From the NCBI RefSeq assembly GCF_028816455.1, contig NZ_CP118246.1:1116001-1180000 (forward strand): a DNA stretch of 64,000 nucleotides. Reading direction: 5' to 3'. The notes under the pieces were generated by a model that was not told the DNA's origin, ran no database searches, and saw only the letters and a list, made by a program, of their open reading frames with translations. The DNA comes from Devosia algicola (lineage in GTDB: Bacteria > Pseudomonadota > Alphaproteobacteria > Rhizobiales > Devosiaceae). The translations under genes were made by a program, and so were the position numbers. The number at the start of each line of letters is the position of its first letter. The first letter of the stretch is position 1. Below are positions 19,233 to 28,372 of the stretch, piece after piece.

Positions 19233-20327
19233 TTACAGTCTGTTAGTGGTTTCGGCGCTGAACAGTGAACCGCGTTCGACATCAAAGCCCACCGGCAATT
19301 TTTGCCCCGCTTCGAGTAACACATCGCTGTCGCAGCGGAATGTCACCGACTTGCCACAGATATTGGTCCATGCCAGCGTGTCCGATCCCATCGGCTCGAC
19401 AATTTCGATTTCTGCTTCAGCCTGAAAGGTCATGGTCTTTGCGTGATCGCCGATCACAATGTGTTCCGGCCGCACGCCCAGCACCGCCGCCATTGGTTTT
19501 GAGTCAGGGACTGTGTCAAACTTGTAGTTGCGCGCCGGGATCTTGGTGCCATCATCGGCGGTAAACACCGGCTCCGTCCCACCGCTCAGCGACCCCTCGA
19601 AAAAGTTCATTGAAGGTGAGCCGATAAAACCGGCGACATAGAGATTGACCGGACGGTTATAGATAACGTGCGGGGTATCCAGCTGCTGTATGACCCCGCC
19701 CTTCATCACCGCGATGCGATCCGCCAGCGTCAACGCCTCGATCTGGTCGTGCGTCACATAGATCATTGTGTTCTTCAACCGTTGATGCAGCCGCTTGATT
19801 TCGACCCGCAGATCAGAGCGCAATTTCGCGTCCAGATTTGAGAGCGGTTCGTCAAACAGAAACACATCTACGTCGCGTACCAAAGCCCGGCCGATGGCCA
19901 CGCGCTGGCGTTGCCCACCTGAAAGATTTGCTGGTTTGCGCTGCAACAACGGCCCGATTTGCAAAATCTCCGCCGCGCGGCTGACGCGCTTCTCGATCTC
20001 GTCCTTTTTCATCCCCGAGACGCGCAGACCGAACGAAAGGTTCCGTTCAACGCTCATCTGGGGATAAAGCGCATAGGACTGGAACACCATGCCAATGCCG
20101 CGGTCCTTGGGTTGCTCCCAGGTGACATTCTTGCCGCCGATAAAAATCTGCCCTTCGCTAACGTCGAGCAACCCCGCGATACAGTTCAGCAACGTTGATT
20201 TCCCGCACCCCGAAGGCCCGAGCAGAACGATGAATTCGCCCTGCCCGATATCCAGGTCAAGATGCTGCAGCACTTTCACATGGCCAAAATTGAGCGAAAG
20301 ATCCTTGATAGAAACACTATGTTGCAT
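19233..20327 (-). CDS. Carbohydrate ABC transporter ATPase (UgpC/MalK type)
   Basis: The 364-residue ATPase has Walker A GPSGCGKST (residues 37-45), signature LSGGQRQR (135-142), Walker B VFLFDEP (155-161), the switch histidine in YVTHDQIEA and a C-terminal MalK-type TOBE regulatory domain (VLGVRPEHI). Such ATPases power CUT1 sugar importers. It overlaps nothing but sits 4 bases after the second permease gene, completing the transporter encoded upstream. Confidence 0.93.
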   Translation of the reverse strand: MQHSVSIKDLSLNFGHVKVLQHLDLDIGQGEFIVLLGPSGCGKSTLLNCIAGLLDVSEGQIFIGGKNVTWEQPKDRGIGMVFQSYALYPQMSVERNLSFGLRVSGMKKDEIEKRVSRAAEILQIGPLLQRKPANLSGGQRQRVAIGRALVRDVDVFLFDEPLSNLDAKLRSDLRVEIKRLHQRLKNTMIYVTHDQIEALTLADRIAVMKGGVIQQLDTPHVIYNRPVNLYVAGFIGSPSMNFFEGSLSGGTEPVFTADDGTKIPARNYKFDTVPDSKPMAAVLGVRPEHIVIGDHAKTMTFQAEAEIEIVEPMGSDTLAWTNICGKSVTFRCDSDVLLEAGQKLPVGFDVERGSLFSAETTNRL

Positions 20328-20331
20328 CTGC

Positions 20332-21219
20332 TTAACCCTTCACGGCGCCTGCGGCGATGCCGCGTACGAACCATTTTCCCGAAACGAAATAGACGATGAG
20401 TGGCACAGCGCCGGTCAGAATGGTCGCCGCCATATTGACATTGTATTCCTGAACGCCCTGCACCGAATTGACGATATTATTGAGCCTGCACCGTCATCGG
20501 ATAGTTGGTGGTACCGGCGAACACGACCCCGAAAAGGAAGTCGTTCCAGATCCCGGTAACCTGCAGGATGACCGCCACCACAAATATCGGTAGCGACATT
20601 GGCACCATGATTTCGAAGAAAATGCGCCAGAATCCTGCGCCATCGACGCGCGCCGCCTTGAACAATTCCGGCGGCAGCGAGGCAAAGTAATTTCGAAACA
20701 ATAGTGTCAGTATCGGCATGCCGAAGATCGTATGGATCAACACAACACCCTGCAACGTGCCGAAAACCTTGAGTTGCGCAGTGATGATGACCAATGGATA
20801 GAGCATGACCTGATAGGGTATGAACGAGCCAAACAAGAGCACGGTGAAGAATATTTCTGATCCCTTGAACCGCCAATTCACCAGCGCATAGCCGTTCACG
20901 GCAGCGATCAGCACCGAGATGATGGTGCTGGGAACGGTGATCTTGACCGAGTTCCAGAAACCCGGTTTCAGCCCTTCGCAATAAAGTCCGGTGCAGGCGC
21001 TGTCCCAGGCTTTGACCCACGGCGCAAAGGTCACCTCCATCGGCGGCGCGAAAATATTACCCAACCGGACTTCGGGCATGCCCTTCAGTGACGTGGTTAT
21101 CATCACATAGAGCGGAAAGAGATAGTAGAGCGCTGCAAACAGCAACACCGAATAGGTGACGATGCGTGAGGTGGTAAAAAGCTCTTCGGCTTCGGCCCGC
21201 TGGGCTCAATATTTGACAT
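20332..21219 (-). CDS. Carbohydrate ABC transporter permease, MalG type (two frameshifts)
   Basis: The core contains six-helix CUT1 permease features and the EAA loop as LPPELFKAARVDGAGFWRIFFEIMVP. Two single-base faults flank it. One A is missing from the run at 21176-21180, which separates MSNIEPSGPKPKS from TTSRIVTYSVLLF. One extra base at GAGCCT (20482-20487) separates TNYPMTVQ from LNNIVNSVQG. Correcting both gives 295 residues ending GKWFVRGIAAGAVKG, a typical MalG-type C-terminus. The start at 21219 has a GGGAG-like site. Confidence 0.88.
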
Positions 21220-21239
21220 TGGTGGCTCCCGACCTGACC

Positions 21240-22184
21240 TTAACTGTGACTCTTGGGACGGAACTCGATCAGCATCCACGGAATGAGGATGATGAACACC
21301 GTCAGCAGCATCACTGAGGATGCGGCCAGCCCCTGGCCCAGATTGCCGGCACCAAACATGTAATTGTAAACATACTTTGCCGGCACCTCAGAGGAGATAC
21401 CGGGCCCACCTTGTGTCATCGCCACCACAAGGTCATAGAGTCTGACAATGCCCGATCCGACGATAACCAGGGTGGTCACGATCACCCCGCGCATCATAGG
21501 CAACACCACGAAAATATAGGTTTTCCATGTTGGAATGCCGTCTACGCGAGCGGCCTTCCATATCTCTTCGTCAATGCCGCGCAATCCGGCCAGAAGCAGA
21601 ACCATCACAAACCCGGTGCCTTGCCACAACCCTGCAATGACCAATGCATAAACCACCATGTTGCGGTTTTTGAGCCAATCAAAGGTGAAGCTGGTAAAAC
21701 CCCAACTTTGCACCGCCGCCTGCAACCCGAATGCCGGATTCATGATCCATTGCCACACAAGGCCCGTCACAATGAACGAAAGCGCGAACGGATAGAGAAA
21801 TACCGTTCTAAAGGCGCTTTCGAAGCGAATTTTCTGGTCCATGAAGACGGCCAGCAGAAAGCCGACCACCATGGTGAAGCACAGGGACGTCACCCCATAA
21901 GTCATGATGTTGAGGACAGACGCATTCCAGCGACGGTTGGAAAAGAGGCGTGTATATTGGTCGAACCCGACCAACTCGCCCGACGGCAGCGAGCGCGAGT
22001 TGGTAAACGAGTAAAATATGGTCCACGCAGTGCAACCGATAAAAACAATCAACACAGTCATTATCATCGGCGTCGCCGCCAGTTTGGCGCTAAAGTTGCG
22101 AACAAACAGATTATGAAATAAGCGCCTCGATCCGTTCGCGGCAGAACCTGCCGATGCCGAACGCGAATGGCTCAGGTCGGCCAT
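21240..22184 (-). CDS. Carbohydrate ABC transporter permease, MalF type
   Basis: The 314-residue membrane protein has six predicted helices and the EAA loop GIDEEIWKAARVDGIPTWKT, which contacts the ATPase. The start at 22184 (MADLSH) is chosen for a strong AGGAGG 8 bases upstream. The open frame itself extends ten codons further. It is the partner of the MalG-type permease encoded 20 bases downstream. Confidence 0.92.
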   Translation of the reverse strand: MADLSHSRSASAGSAANGSRRLFHNLFVRNFSAKLAATPMIMTVLIVFIGCTAWTIFYSFTNSRSLPSGELVGFDQYTRLFSNRRWNASVLNIMTYGVTSLCFTMVVGFLLAVFMDQKIRFESAFRTVFLYPFALSFIVTGLVWQWIMNPAFGLQAAVQSWGFTSFTFDWLKNRNMVVYALVIAGLWQGTGFVMVLLLAGLRGIDEEIWKAARVDGIPTWKTYIFVVLPMMRGVIVTTLVIVGSGIVRLYDLVVAMTQGGPGISSEVPAKYVYNYMFGAGNLGQGLAASSVMLLTVFIILIPWMLIEFRPKSHS

Positions 22185-22273
22185 GCAACCAACCTCCTCA
22201 TGCTTGGATTTCAAGAGTGGCCGGCCAGGATATCTCCCAACCGGCCACGATCTAATTCAGCTAAGCAAACCGC

Positions 22274-23510
22274 TTAATCTGCCGAACTCATGATGTCAGC
22301 AAACTGACCCACAAAGTCGTCGATCGACATGGACTTGTCCGAGAAGAATTCTATCTCAAGATCCTGCAGCTGCTGCTGGGTATCGCTCGAAAGCAACTGT
22401 TCGCCGGAGGGCAAAACGCCATTGGGATCTTCAAGAATTTTCAGACCCTTCTGCATGCAGGCGTTAGCCGCGCTCATATCGACGTCACCGCGAACTGGCA
22501 GCGAACCCTTCTTGAGGTTGAAGGCGACTTGAGTTTCCGGTGACAGCATGGTCTTGGCCAACACCAGCTGAGCTTCAGTGATGGCAGGATCATCATTCTT
22601 GGGGAAGTAGAATGCATCCCCACCCGTATCGAGAACGGCGTTCAATCCAAGACCTGGCAGGCAGTCATAGTCCTTGCCGGCAACCTTGCCAGCGACGGCA
22701 AACTCACCCTGGGCCCAGTCGCCCATTATATTGCCCGCTGCTGTGTTGTTGATTAGCTGCGCCGTGGCTTCGTTCCACTGCCCAACTGTTTCATTGACAT
22801 CAACAGCATCACGCAGATCGGCATAGGCCTGCGCAACTTTGCGGAAATCAGGCCCTTCGACCGCCGTTACATCTTTGTCGCGATTGACTGCAAGGAAGAG
22901 ATCAGTTCCACCGATACCGGCCAGAAGAACGCCAAAGATACCATTGGTTGGCCATCCCTGCGCCAACGCGAACGGAATGACGCCTGCTTCACGCAGCTTG
23001 GGGAAGTCCGCGACATACTGGTTCCAGTCGGTCGGCACTTCCATGCCATTATCCTCAAAAGCCGGACGGCTCAGCCACAGCCACTGCCATGAGTGAATAT
23101 TGACAGGAACGCAGTAGAGCCTTGCCTTCGAATTCGCAGGATTCGAGCAATTTCTTCGGGCGGATAACGTCGTACCAGCCTTCGGACTTTGCCAAATCTG
23201 TTAGATCGGTCATCAGACCGGCCTTGATCAAATCCTCTGCGTCACGGCCGGTATTGAGCTGGGTCGCACCCATTGGGTTACCCCCAAGAATACGGCTGAT
23301 AATCAGTGGACGGGCAACGTCGCCGGAACCGGCAATGGCGCCATCGACCCAATGATTGCCAGTCGCATCGAACGCCTTGGCGAACTCGGCAACTGCCGCC
23401 GCCTCACCACCCGACGTCCACCAATGGGTAACCTCCAGATCGGTAGCAAAAGCCGATGTGCCGCACATCAATGCAGCCGCCATTGCGGCAGCCACTGTAA
23501 ATTTCTTCAT
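22274..23510 (-). CDS. Sugar ABC transporter substrate-binding protein (one frameshift)
   Basis: The product starts with a signal peptide (MKKFTVAAAMAAALMCG, cleaved after AFA) followed by LEVTHWWTSGGEAAAVAEF, typical of SBP_bac_1 binding proteins for glucose, glucosides or related sugars. The frame fails after CEFEGK. Removing one base at GAGCCT (23117-23122) joins it to LYCVPVNIHSWQWLW and gives a 411-residue protein of normal size. It is the first gene of the sugar operon, with GGGAGG upstream of the ATG at 23510. Confidence 0.9.
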
Positions 23511-23605
23511 ATGTAAACCTCCCAACGAACTCCTGGAGCACATGGCCCCGACGAAGCATTCGGTTGACGGCATAATCCTCTATGGGAGGTTCCCGTCATC
23601 CGCCT

Positions 23606-23652
23606 GCAATCGATTTCAGGTTGCGTGTAGAAACCTATGCAATCGATTTCAG
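23606..23652. promoter_or_regulatory. Pair of LacI-type operators upstream of the sugar operon
   Basis: Two identical 14-base sites (GCAATCGATTTCAG) begin at 23606 and 23639, 33 bases or about three helical turns apart. With flanking bases each contains the near-palindrome TGCAATCGATTTCA centred on CG, the form bound by LacI/GalR regulators. They lie 96-142 bases before the binding-protein start codon. Further ATCGAT-centred sequences occur near 23684 and 23788. No regulator gene is in the window. Confidence 0.6.
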
Positions 23653-24009
23653 TAATGTCCGACACTTACCTTGCGCCTGTCAAGATCGATTCAATCGCAC
23701 TGACAGACGGGGGAAAACCAATCGTCTCACACACCGACAAACAAGAAAAATACGTGTGATTTTTCCGATAGTTACAAAGAATTTGAGAATCGATTCCTCA
23801 ACCTCTCTCGTGGACGACACCTCCCCAAATTGGCCCGGCAATACCTCTCTGCTGCCGAATTTTCACGCCGACCGGATCGGATTTCCGCAACCAACCAACA
23901 CCCGCCGCCCAACCAACCAATTTCTGTTGCAAACAGGCCATTAGATATCCCGGAAAATGAAAACTGACCTTCATTTTCTCCCAAAATAGGCTAAACACTC
24001 CTCACAAAC

Positions 24010-24086
24010 GGTCCCGTAGCTCAGCTGGATAGAGCAGCAGCCTTCTAAGCTGTTGGTCACAGGTTCGAATCCTGTCGGGATCGCCA
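24010..24086 (+). tRNA. tRNA-Arg (anticodon TCT), likely prophage attachment gene
   Basis: The cloverleaf has acceptor stem GGTCCCG paired with CGGGATC, anticodon loop CTTCTAA (TCT), T-loop TTCGAAT and encoded CCA. It is the last host feature before the prophage and remains intact, as expected when a phage recombines into the 3' end of a tRNA gene and restores it. Confidence 0.96.
24062..24086 (+). other. Predicted attL core in the tRNA-Arg 3' end
   Basis: Phage genes begin immediately after this tRNA, and a tyrosine integrase lies at the opposite end of the element. The 3' half of the tRNA is therefore the probable crossover site. The matching attR copy would be to the right of the window and cannot be seen. 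Confidence 0.4.
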
Positions 24087-24159
24087 AAAATACCAAAAAT
24101 ATCAATGTTTTCAATGGCGTTGCCCCTTACCGGGCATAAAATTGGACCATTGAATCTAC

Positions 24160-24471
24160 TTACGAATTCCGAACGCCCCCCGCACCCTGCACGCGCATTT
24201 CCTCGCGCAGCGCATCTATTTCATCGGCGGTTCGCTTGACCTGCTCAGTCAGACTATGAACGGCCACCGACAGCCCCGACACTTCGGCGGCAGCTTCGTT
24301 CAGCGCCTTGGGGTCGACAATCACCGCAGCGACTTGCGCGGCACCGGTTGGCGGGTTTGTGCGAGAACTGCCACCCTGCGCTAGCCCAAGGTAGCGAACG
24401 CCGAATATGACCGCCAGAACAGCCCCAAACGTGACGATTGCCAATGGCGGCAAATCAGCGACTTGATCCAC
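24160..24471 (-). CDS. Small phage membrane protein with coiled coil, possible spanin or holin partner
   Basis: The 103-residue protein has one transmembrane helix (residues 8-28) followed by a linker and a helical heptad-like region (VHSLTEQVKRTADEIDALREEM). This layout resembles an Rz-type i-spanin, although no cysteine or proline-rich partner was found. The start is GTG at 24471 with AAGGAGA 5-11 bases upstream. A longer open frame without a ribosome-binding site exists. It overlaps the preceding gene by 17 bases. Confidence 0.55.
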   Translation of the reverse strand: MDQVADLPPLAIVTFGAVLAVIFGVRYLGLAQGGSSRTNPPTGAAQVAAVIVDPKALNEAAAEVSGLSVAVHSLTEQVKRTADEIDALREEMRVQGAGGVRNS

Positions 24472-24907
24472 GGTGTTCTCCTTCGTCTCGCGCAGCACGG
24501 TGGATATTGACCAACTCGCCAAGAGCAAACAGCGGATAGACGGCCAACCAGGTGCTAAACACGCCAGACTCCAAGAACCCATAACTGATACCAAACCAGA
24601 TCAGACAGCCGATGCCAGCCGATATTTGTCGGATGCGCGGCGTGACATGCTTTCTGGCCCCGTTGATGATCAACCCGGCGAACCGGGCCAGCCCAACAGC
24701 GACCATCACCATGCCGACCAGCGATTCTGAAAAGAACACGCTCGAAAACCATGAATACGCCGGGTGATCGAATATTGATCCCGGCGCCAGCAGCACGAGC
24801 CCGAACAGCATCATATGCCCGGACAGAAACCATTCCATCATTCTTGCGCCAAACCGATGCTGGACGCGCACCCATAGGCCGGGTCCAGAATGTGCTGTGA
24901 AGGTCAT
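24455..24907 (-). CDS. Phage multi-helix membrane protein of the lysis region
   Basis: The 150-residue protein has about four hydrophobic helices and no recognised catalytic motif. Its place downstream of the endolysin suggests a role in lysis or in superinfection exclusion. The ATG at 24907 has AGGA nine bases upstream and is preferred to the ATG at 24916, which abuts that site. Confidence 0.6.
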   Translation of the reverse strand: MTFTAHSGPGLWVRVQHRFGARMMEWFLSGHMMLFGLVLLAPGSIFDHPAYSWFSSVFFSESLVGMVMVAVGLARFAGLIINGARKHVTPRIRQISAGIGCLIWFGISYGFLESGVFSTWLAVYPLFALGELVNIHRAARDEGEHRGSSR

Positions 24908-24908
24908 G

Positions 24909-25193
24909 TCAGTCATTCCTGCCTCTTAGTATGTCCCAAGCGGACCAAACATTGCGCTTGCGGGTTGGTGGCGGGGTATAAGGCCCGATCAGCTTGTCAT
25001 CGGACGGCGGCTTGTACCGATCACGAGAGCGCCAGCCCTCACGGTAGGCGCCAAGGGTCAGGACGGCGATTGCGGCGCCCAAGACGCCCTGCCAGCCAAG
25101 ATATTTGAATGCTGCCCCGATAGTGGCACCAGCAATGATGATCCAGACCCACCAGGGCACAAACCCCATGGCTATCGATATGAGCCAGTCCAT
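24909..25193 (-). CDS. Small phage membrane protein
   Basis: The 94-residue protein has two N-terminal hydrophobic helices and a polar C-terminal tail rich in Arg and Pro. Its start codon overlaps the stop of the previous gene (TGATG), so it is translationally coupled within the lysis cassette. It is a holin candidate from context, with no family match recognised. Confidence 0.6.
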   Translation of the reverse strand: MDWLISIAMGFVPWWVWIIIAGATIGAAFKYLGWQGVLGAAIAVLTLGAYREGWRSRDRYKPPSDDKLIGPYTPPPTRKRNVWSAWDILRGRND

Positions 25194-25468
25194 CAGACGT
25201 TCTCGCCCTGATACTCGCCAACCTCTTTGCGCAGCTTGGAGACTTGCGCTTCTGGATCATGGGCCAGCACGGCAGGACGCGGGCGCATCCAGACGTTGAG
25301 AATGACAACCGCGATGGTGACAAATGGCATGTACTTCGGGGGCACAATGGTGGACCAATCAAAGCCCAGCAGCGCGAACACCAGATCGGGCGTAATGATG
25401 ATGCCGAACAGCACATTCACGATCCATGTGCGCCAGCGCTTGGCATGGTTGAACAGTTCCTTGATCAT
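25193..25468 (-). CDS. Putative holin (two-helix membrane protein)
   Basis: The 91-residue protein has a basic N-terminus, two hydrophobic helices (about 17-35 and 44-62) and a charged tail. Its ATGA start overlaps the endolysin stop. This layout and its position directly after the lysozyme gene are those of a small phage holin that permeabilises the inner membrane. Confidence 0.6.
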   Translation of the reverse strand: MIKELFNHAKRWRTWIVNVLFGIIITPDLVFALLGFDWSTIVPPKYMPFVTIAVVILNVWMRPRPAVLAHDPEAQVSKLRKEVGEYQGENV

Positions 25469-26055
25469 GGCAGTATCCCCTTTGCTTTGAGAAATGTGAC
25501 CGCAGCCGCGACAATGACCGCCAGAGCAGCAGCGAGAGCCGCCAGCGGGCTCTTGGTGGATTTGGGTGTGGAAGGGGCGGGGGCGTCGTCTAGCCCCTCA
25601 GTGGACAGGAACAGCAGCCGTTCGGCTTCCCTGCGGCGCTTGAGGCCAGCCATGGGCTTCCCGGCGGCATTGATCCACTTGCTGAATTCTTTTGACGCGC
25701 CCTTATAGTCGCCCCTGTTCAGCTTCTTGAGCAGGGTGGACTTATTGAGATTGCCCCCGCCCAGATTGAAGGTGAATGACACGAGAGCGCCGCGCTGATT
25801 TGCGTTGAGCGGAACCTTGACGGCCCGGTTAACCATTGCTTCAACGGCGCGTAAATCCTTGGCCAGAATGTCGTAAGCCTCACCCTCGCTGAACCGCTTG
25901 CTTTTGGTGTCGGCATATTTCGGATCGCCAGCCGCGTCGGTGTGACCAATGCAACAGGTTGGCACCTTCCAGCCATGAGCAGGGTCCGGGTACCAGTGGT
26001 CCACAAAACCTTCGTATTCACGCACGAGTTTAAGCGTGGCGCTGTTCAGTGCCAT
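25465..26055 (-). CDS. Phage endolysin, GH24 lysozyme with C-terminal membrane anchor
   Basis: The protein begins MALNSATLKLVREYEGF. Glu15 in REYEG, Asp24 and Thr39 in CIGHTD match the catalytic Glu, Asp and Thr of T4-type lysozymes. The peptide FNLGGGNLNKSTLLKKLN is also typical. After residue 160 a Pro/Lys-rich linker leads to a hydrophobic helix (LAALAAALAVIVAAAVTFL), which is unusual because signal-anchor endolysins carry it at the N-terminus. The start at 26055 has GGAG at the right distance. Confidence 0.9.
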   Translation of the reverse strand: MALNSATLKLVREYEGFVDHWYPDPAHGWKVPTCCIGHTDAAGDPKYADTKSKRFSEGEAYDILAKDLRAVEAMVNRAVKVPLNANQRGALVSFTFNLGGGNLNKSTLLKKLNRGDYKGASKEFSKWINAAGKPMAGLKRRREAERLLFLSTEGLDDAPAPSTPKSTKSPLAALAAALAVIVAAAVTFLKAKGILP

Positions 26056-26087
26056 GTGGGTAGTCTCCAAAAATTGGGCAAAAGAAA

Positions 26088-26109
26088 AGGCCCCGCAAAA
26101 GCGAGACCT
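26088..26109 (-). terminator. Terminator between the kelch gene and endolysin
   Basis: On the minus strand AGGTCTCGC and GCGGGGCCT pair, with two G-U wobbles and a TTTT loop, followed by TTTCTTTT. It ends the tail-gene transcript. Confidence 0.75.
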
Positions 26110-26137
26110 TGGTTGATCTACAAATCAGGGGGGAACG

Positions 26138-27074
26138 CTAGTTCAGCGCCCACACAGATGTATCAGTGAGCGTACCGCCCAGGGTTAATAGTTGCGACTT
26201 GAATGTGCATACAGATAGAGCGTGTCTGGCGCTCCAAGGTGTGCCCTTGATTTCTCGCCACGAAACGCCATCCTTTGACGCCCAAACATCGCTCCTATTG
26301 GCTCCGTCCCATCCGCCGAAAAGAACCAATTCGTCACCCAAAACCCCTGTGACCACGAATTGCCGGGGGGAAAACCCCCATCCGGTGTAACCTCGGTCCA
26401 TGTGACACCATCGGCAGACTTCCATACATCGTTTTTATAGATGCGAGGATTACCAGCGGTATCATAGGCCCCGCCGGCAATGAGCCACATAAACCCATCT
26501 TTGACCGCACTTCCGATCATCAGCCCGCGCGGTGCCCAAGCGTTTCCGTCAGACACCTTTGTCCAGTTGGCACCGTCCGCCGATGACCAAACATCGCTAT
26601 AGTATGGACCAGCGGCGCGGTTTGCTTCATGGCCCGGCGTGTATTCGTCAAGAGTTTGGCCCCCAACTACCCACATTTTTCCGTCATGTTCGAACGATTG
26701 GAACAAAACTCGTCCCGGCGAGGCCCAAGGCGCATTGGCAGTCGCAAGCGTCCAGTTCACCCCGTCTGGCGATGACCAAACATCTGTTTGATAGTGCCCC
26801 GACAAAGTATCCCCGCCAAGCACCCACAACTTATTGTCGTGAACCAGCCATCCGGCTGTGTGGCGACTTTCCCACGGTGCGTTTGGAAGCTGAACCCATG
26901 ATCTGCCGCCGTCCGATGATTTCCAGACCTCGTTGGTGGTAAATCCGTTTGTCCAAGCGGTATTCCACCCGCCCATAAGATATAGATCATCGCCAAGCGC
27001 TAGAAAGCCCGCTCCGTCGCGGCCACTCCAAGTGGAGACTTCAGTGACTTGATGCCATTGCCCTTGAACCCCAC
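26138..27074 (-). CDS. Kelch-like beta-propeller phage tail protein (frameshifted)
   Basis: Repeats of about 50 residues share the pattern DVWxSxDGxxWT followed by HxxxxWVxGG, which is characteristic of kelch-type propeller blades. The last blades (DGGFSPRQFVVTG onward to DTSVWALN) lie in another frame, and one base missing from the G6/A4 run at 26366-26375 explains it. A GTG at 27074 with AGGAG upstream overlaps the preceding stop. A second missing base, perhaps in CCC at 27061, would make it the start of a 312-residue protein. A receptor-binding or decorating role at the tail is inferred from position. Confidence 0.7.
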
Positions 27075-27622
27075 TAGGGTGGCTCTCCTGACTCGGATAC
27101 AGCAAGGATGGCAGCAGCAGAGCCGCCGAACAAACGACCAGCACCAGTGCCATTAAAACGGATAGTCCCGCTCGCACCACCGACGCGGATTTTATAGGTG
27201 TGTAATTCTGTGTCACCGGGCACCAATTGATATTTGAGACTTGCCGTAACGAAATAGCCAGCCGCAGGCGGATTGGCCAAAGCCGTTTGGCGCGCATTTG
27301 TTTCACTGTCAATAAATAGTGTTGAAATAATCGCCCCGTCGCCGGTATCGTTAAACGCCGAACCGGAAAAATCGACTAGAACGGCGGCGGTCTCCGATGA
27401 TGCTGCGAATGGGACACTCAGGATTTCCGTGCCTTCGTAACTTTGCGGGACGGTGTCGTCTGCCGGGATCAGCGCAGAGAGTGGGACACTCTGGGTATAA
27501 CCAGCAAAGGCAACGCCTGGGGCGGTAACTGGTGCGGATGGGGCAACCTCGTCAGTCAAGGAGTAAACGCCGTTCGCATCAACCGACAGGGTGAACGGCC
27601 ATGATCCGGTATAGACCGCCAT
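27074..27622 (-). CDS. Phage tail-associated protein, unknown function
   Basis: The 182-residue protein is rich in Thr, Ser, Ala and Gly and predicted to be mainly beta, with no motif recognised. It lies between a fibre-like protein and the kelch protein and starts one base after the upstream gene ends, so a role in the tail spike or fibre is the best guess. Confidence 0.65.
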   Translation of the reverse strand: MAVYTGSWPFTLSVDANGVYSLTDEVAPSAPVTAPGVAFAGYTQSVPLSALIPADDTVPQSYEGTEILSVPFAASSETAAVLVDFSGSAFNDTGDGAIISTLFIDSETNARQTALANPPAAGYFVTASLKYQLVPGDTELHTYKIRVGGASGTIRFNGTGAGRLFGGSAAAILAVSESGEPP

Positions 27623-28363
27623 TTAGCTGCCCCAACCTGAGATCGGCACTTCAGCCATGATTGAAACCGTAGTCGCGGTGCCCAACTGACTGCCGGTTTG
27701 CTTGGTCATGCCTGAAGTCGTCGCGTCATGGAAACCAAAGGTAAGGTAACCAGTCCCGCTTTCGATGAGCGCGTAGAAAGAATACACGCTCGCCCCAATG
27801 CTGAGTACGAGGGTACCCGCCAACTGGATCGACACGACCTTGGTCGAGTCAGATGCGACGTTTGAACTTGTGCCGTTATAGCCAAGAAAAATGCGCCCCT
27901 CGACAGCCGTTCCCGTCCCGGTAGTGAATTTTCCCCTGATCTGTAGCGTGTCACCTACCCGGCGCGACCACATACTAACGCCAGTCGGCGTTCCAAACCC
28001 CTGAAACGCGGGCGTGTACGCAACCCAATCCGTAACGATGGGCACCGTGGGTATATTACTGGTGAGCGCTATCGTACCGTTTGCATCGGGAACCGTTATT
28101 GTGCGCGTTGTGCCAGTGGTAATGCCGGATGCATCAAAGGCGATCTTCTTGGACGGGTCGGCGGTGTTTTTGATGCGAATGGTGCCATCAGGAAACGCCA
28201 GATCAGTGGTGCCGGTGCCGCCCAGACTGACAGGCCACGCCGTGTTAAAAATGGCCGTTACGTCTGCAACCCATGCATTATAGTTTGCACTGAGAATGGT
28301 AGTGTTTGGCGTTGCGGTGGTACCCGCTGGGGGCGATGCTACACCTGAACCGTCACGAGGCAT
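27623..28363 (-). CDS. Phage tail fibre-like protein
   Basis: The 246-residue product has an N-terminal segment with NAWVADVTAIFNTAWPVSLGGTGTT. The GGTGTT turn is a common module of tail-fibre shafts. It continues with the shaft-like DANGTIALTSNIPT and ends in a beta-rich region. It probably forms part of the host-recognition fibre. Confidence 0.75.
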   Translation of the reverse strand: MPRDGSGVASPPAGTTATPNTTILSANYNAWVADVTAIFNTAWPVSLGGTGTTDLAFPDGTIRIKNTADPSKKIAFDASGITTGTTRTITVPDANGTIALTSNIPTVPIVTDWVAYTPAFQGFGTPTGVSMWSRRVGDTLQIRGKFTTGTGTAVEGRIFLGYNGTSSNVASDSTKVVSIQLAGTLVLSIGASVYSFYALIESGTGYLTFGFHDATTSGMTKQTGSQLGTATTVSIMAEVPISGWGS

Positions 28364-28372
28364 ATTGGACTC

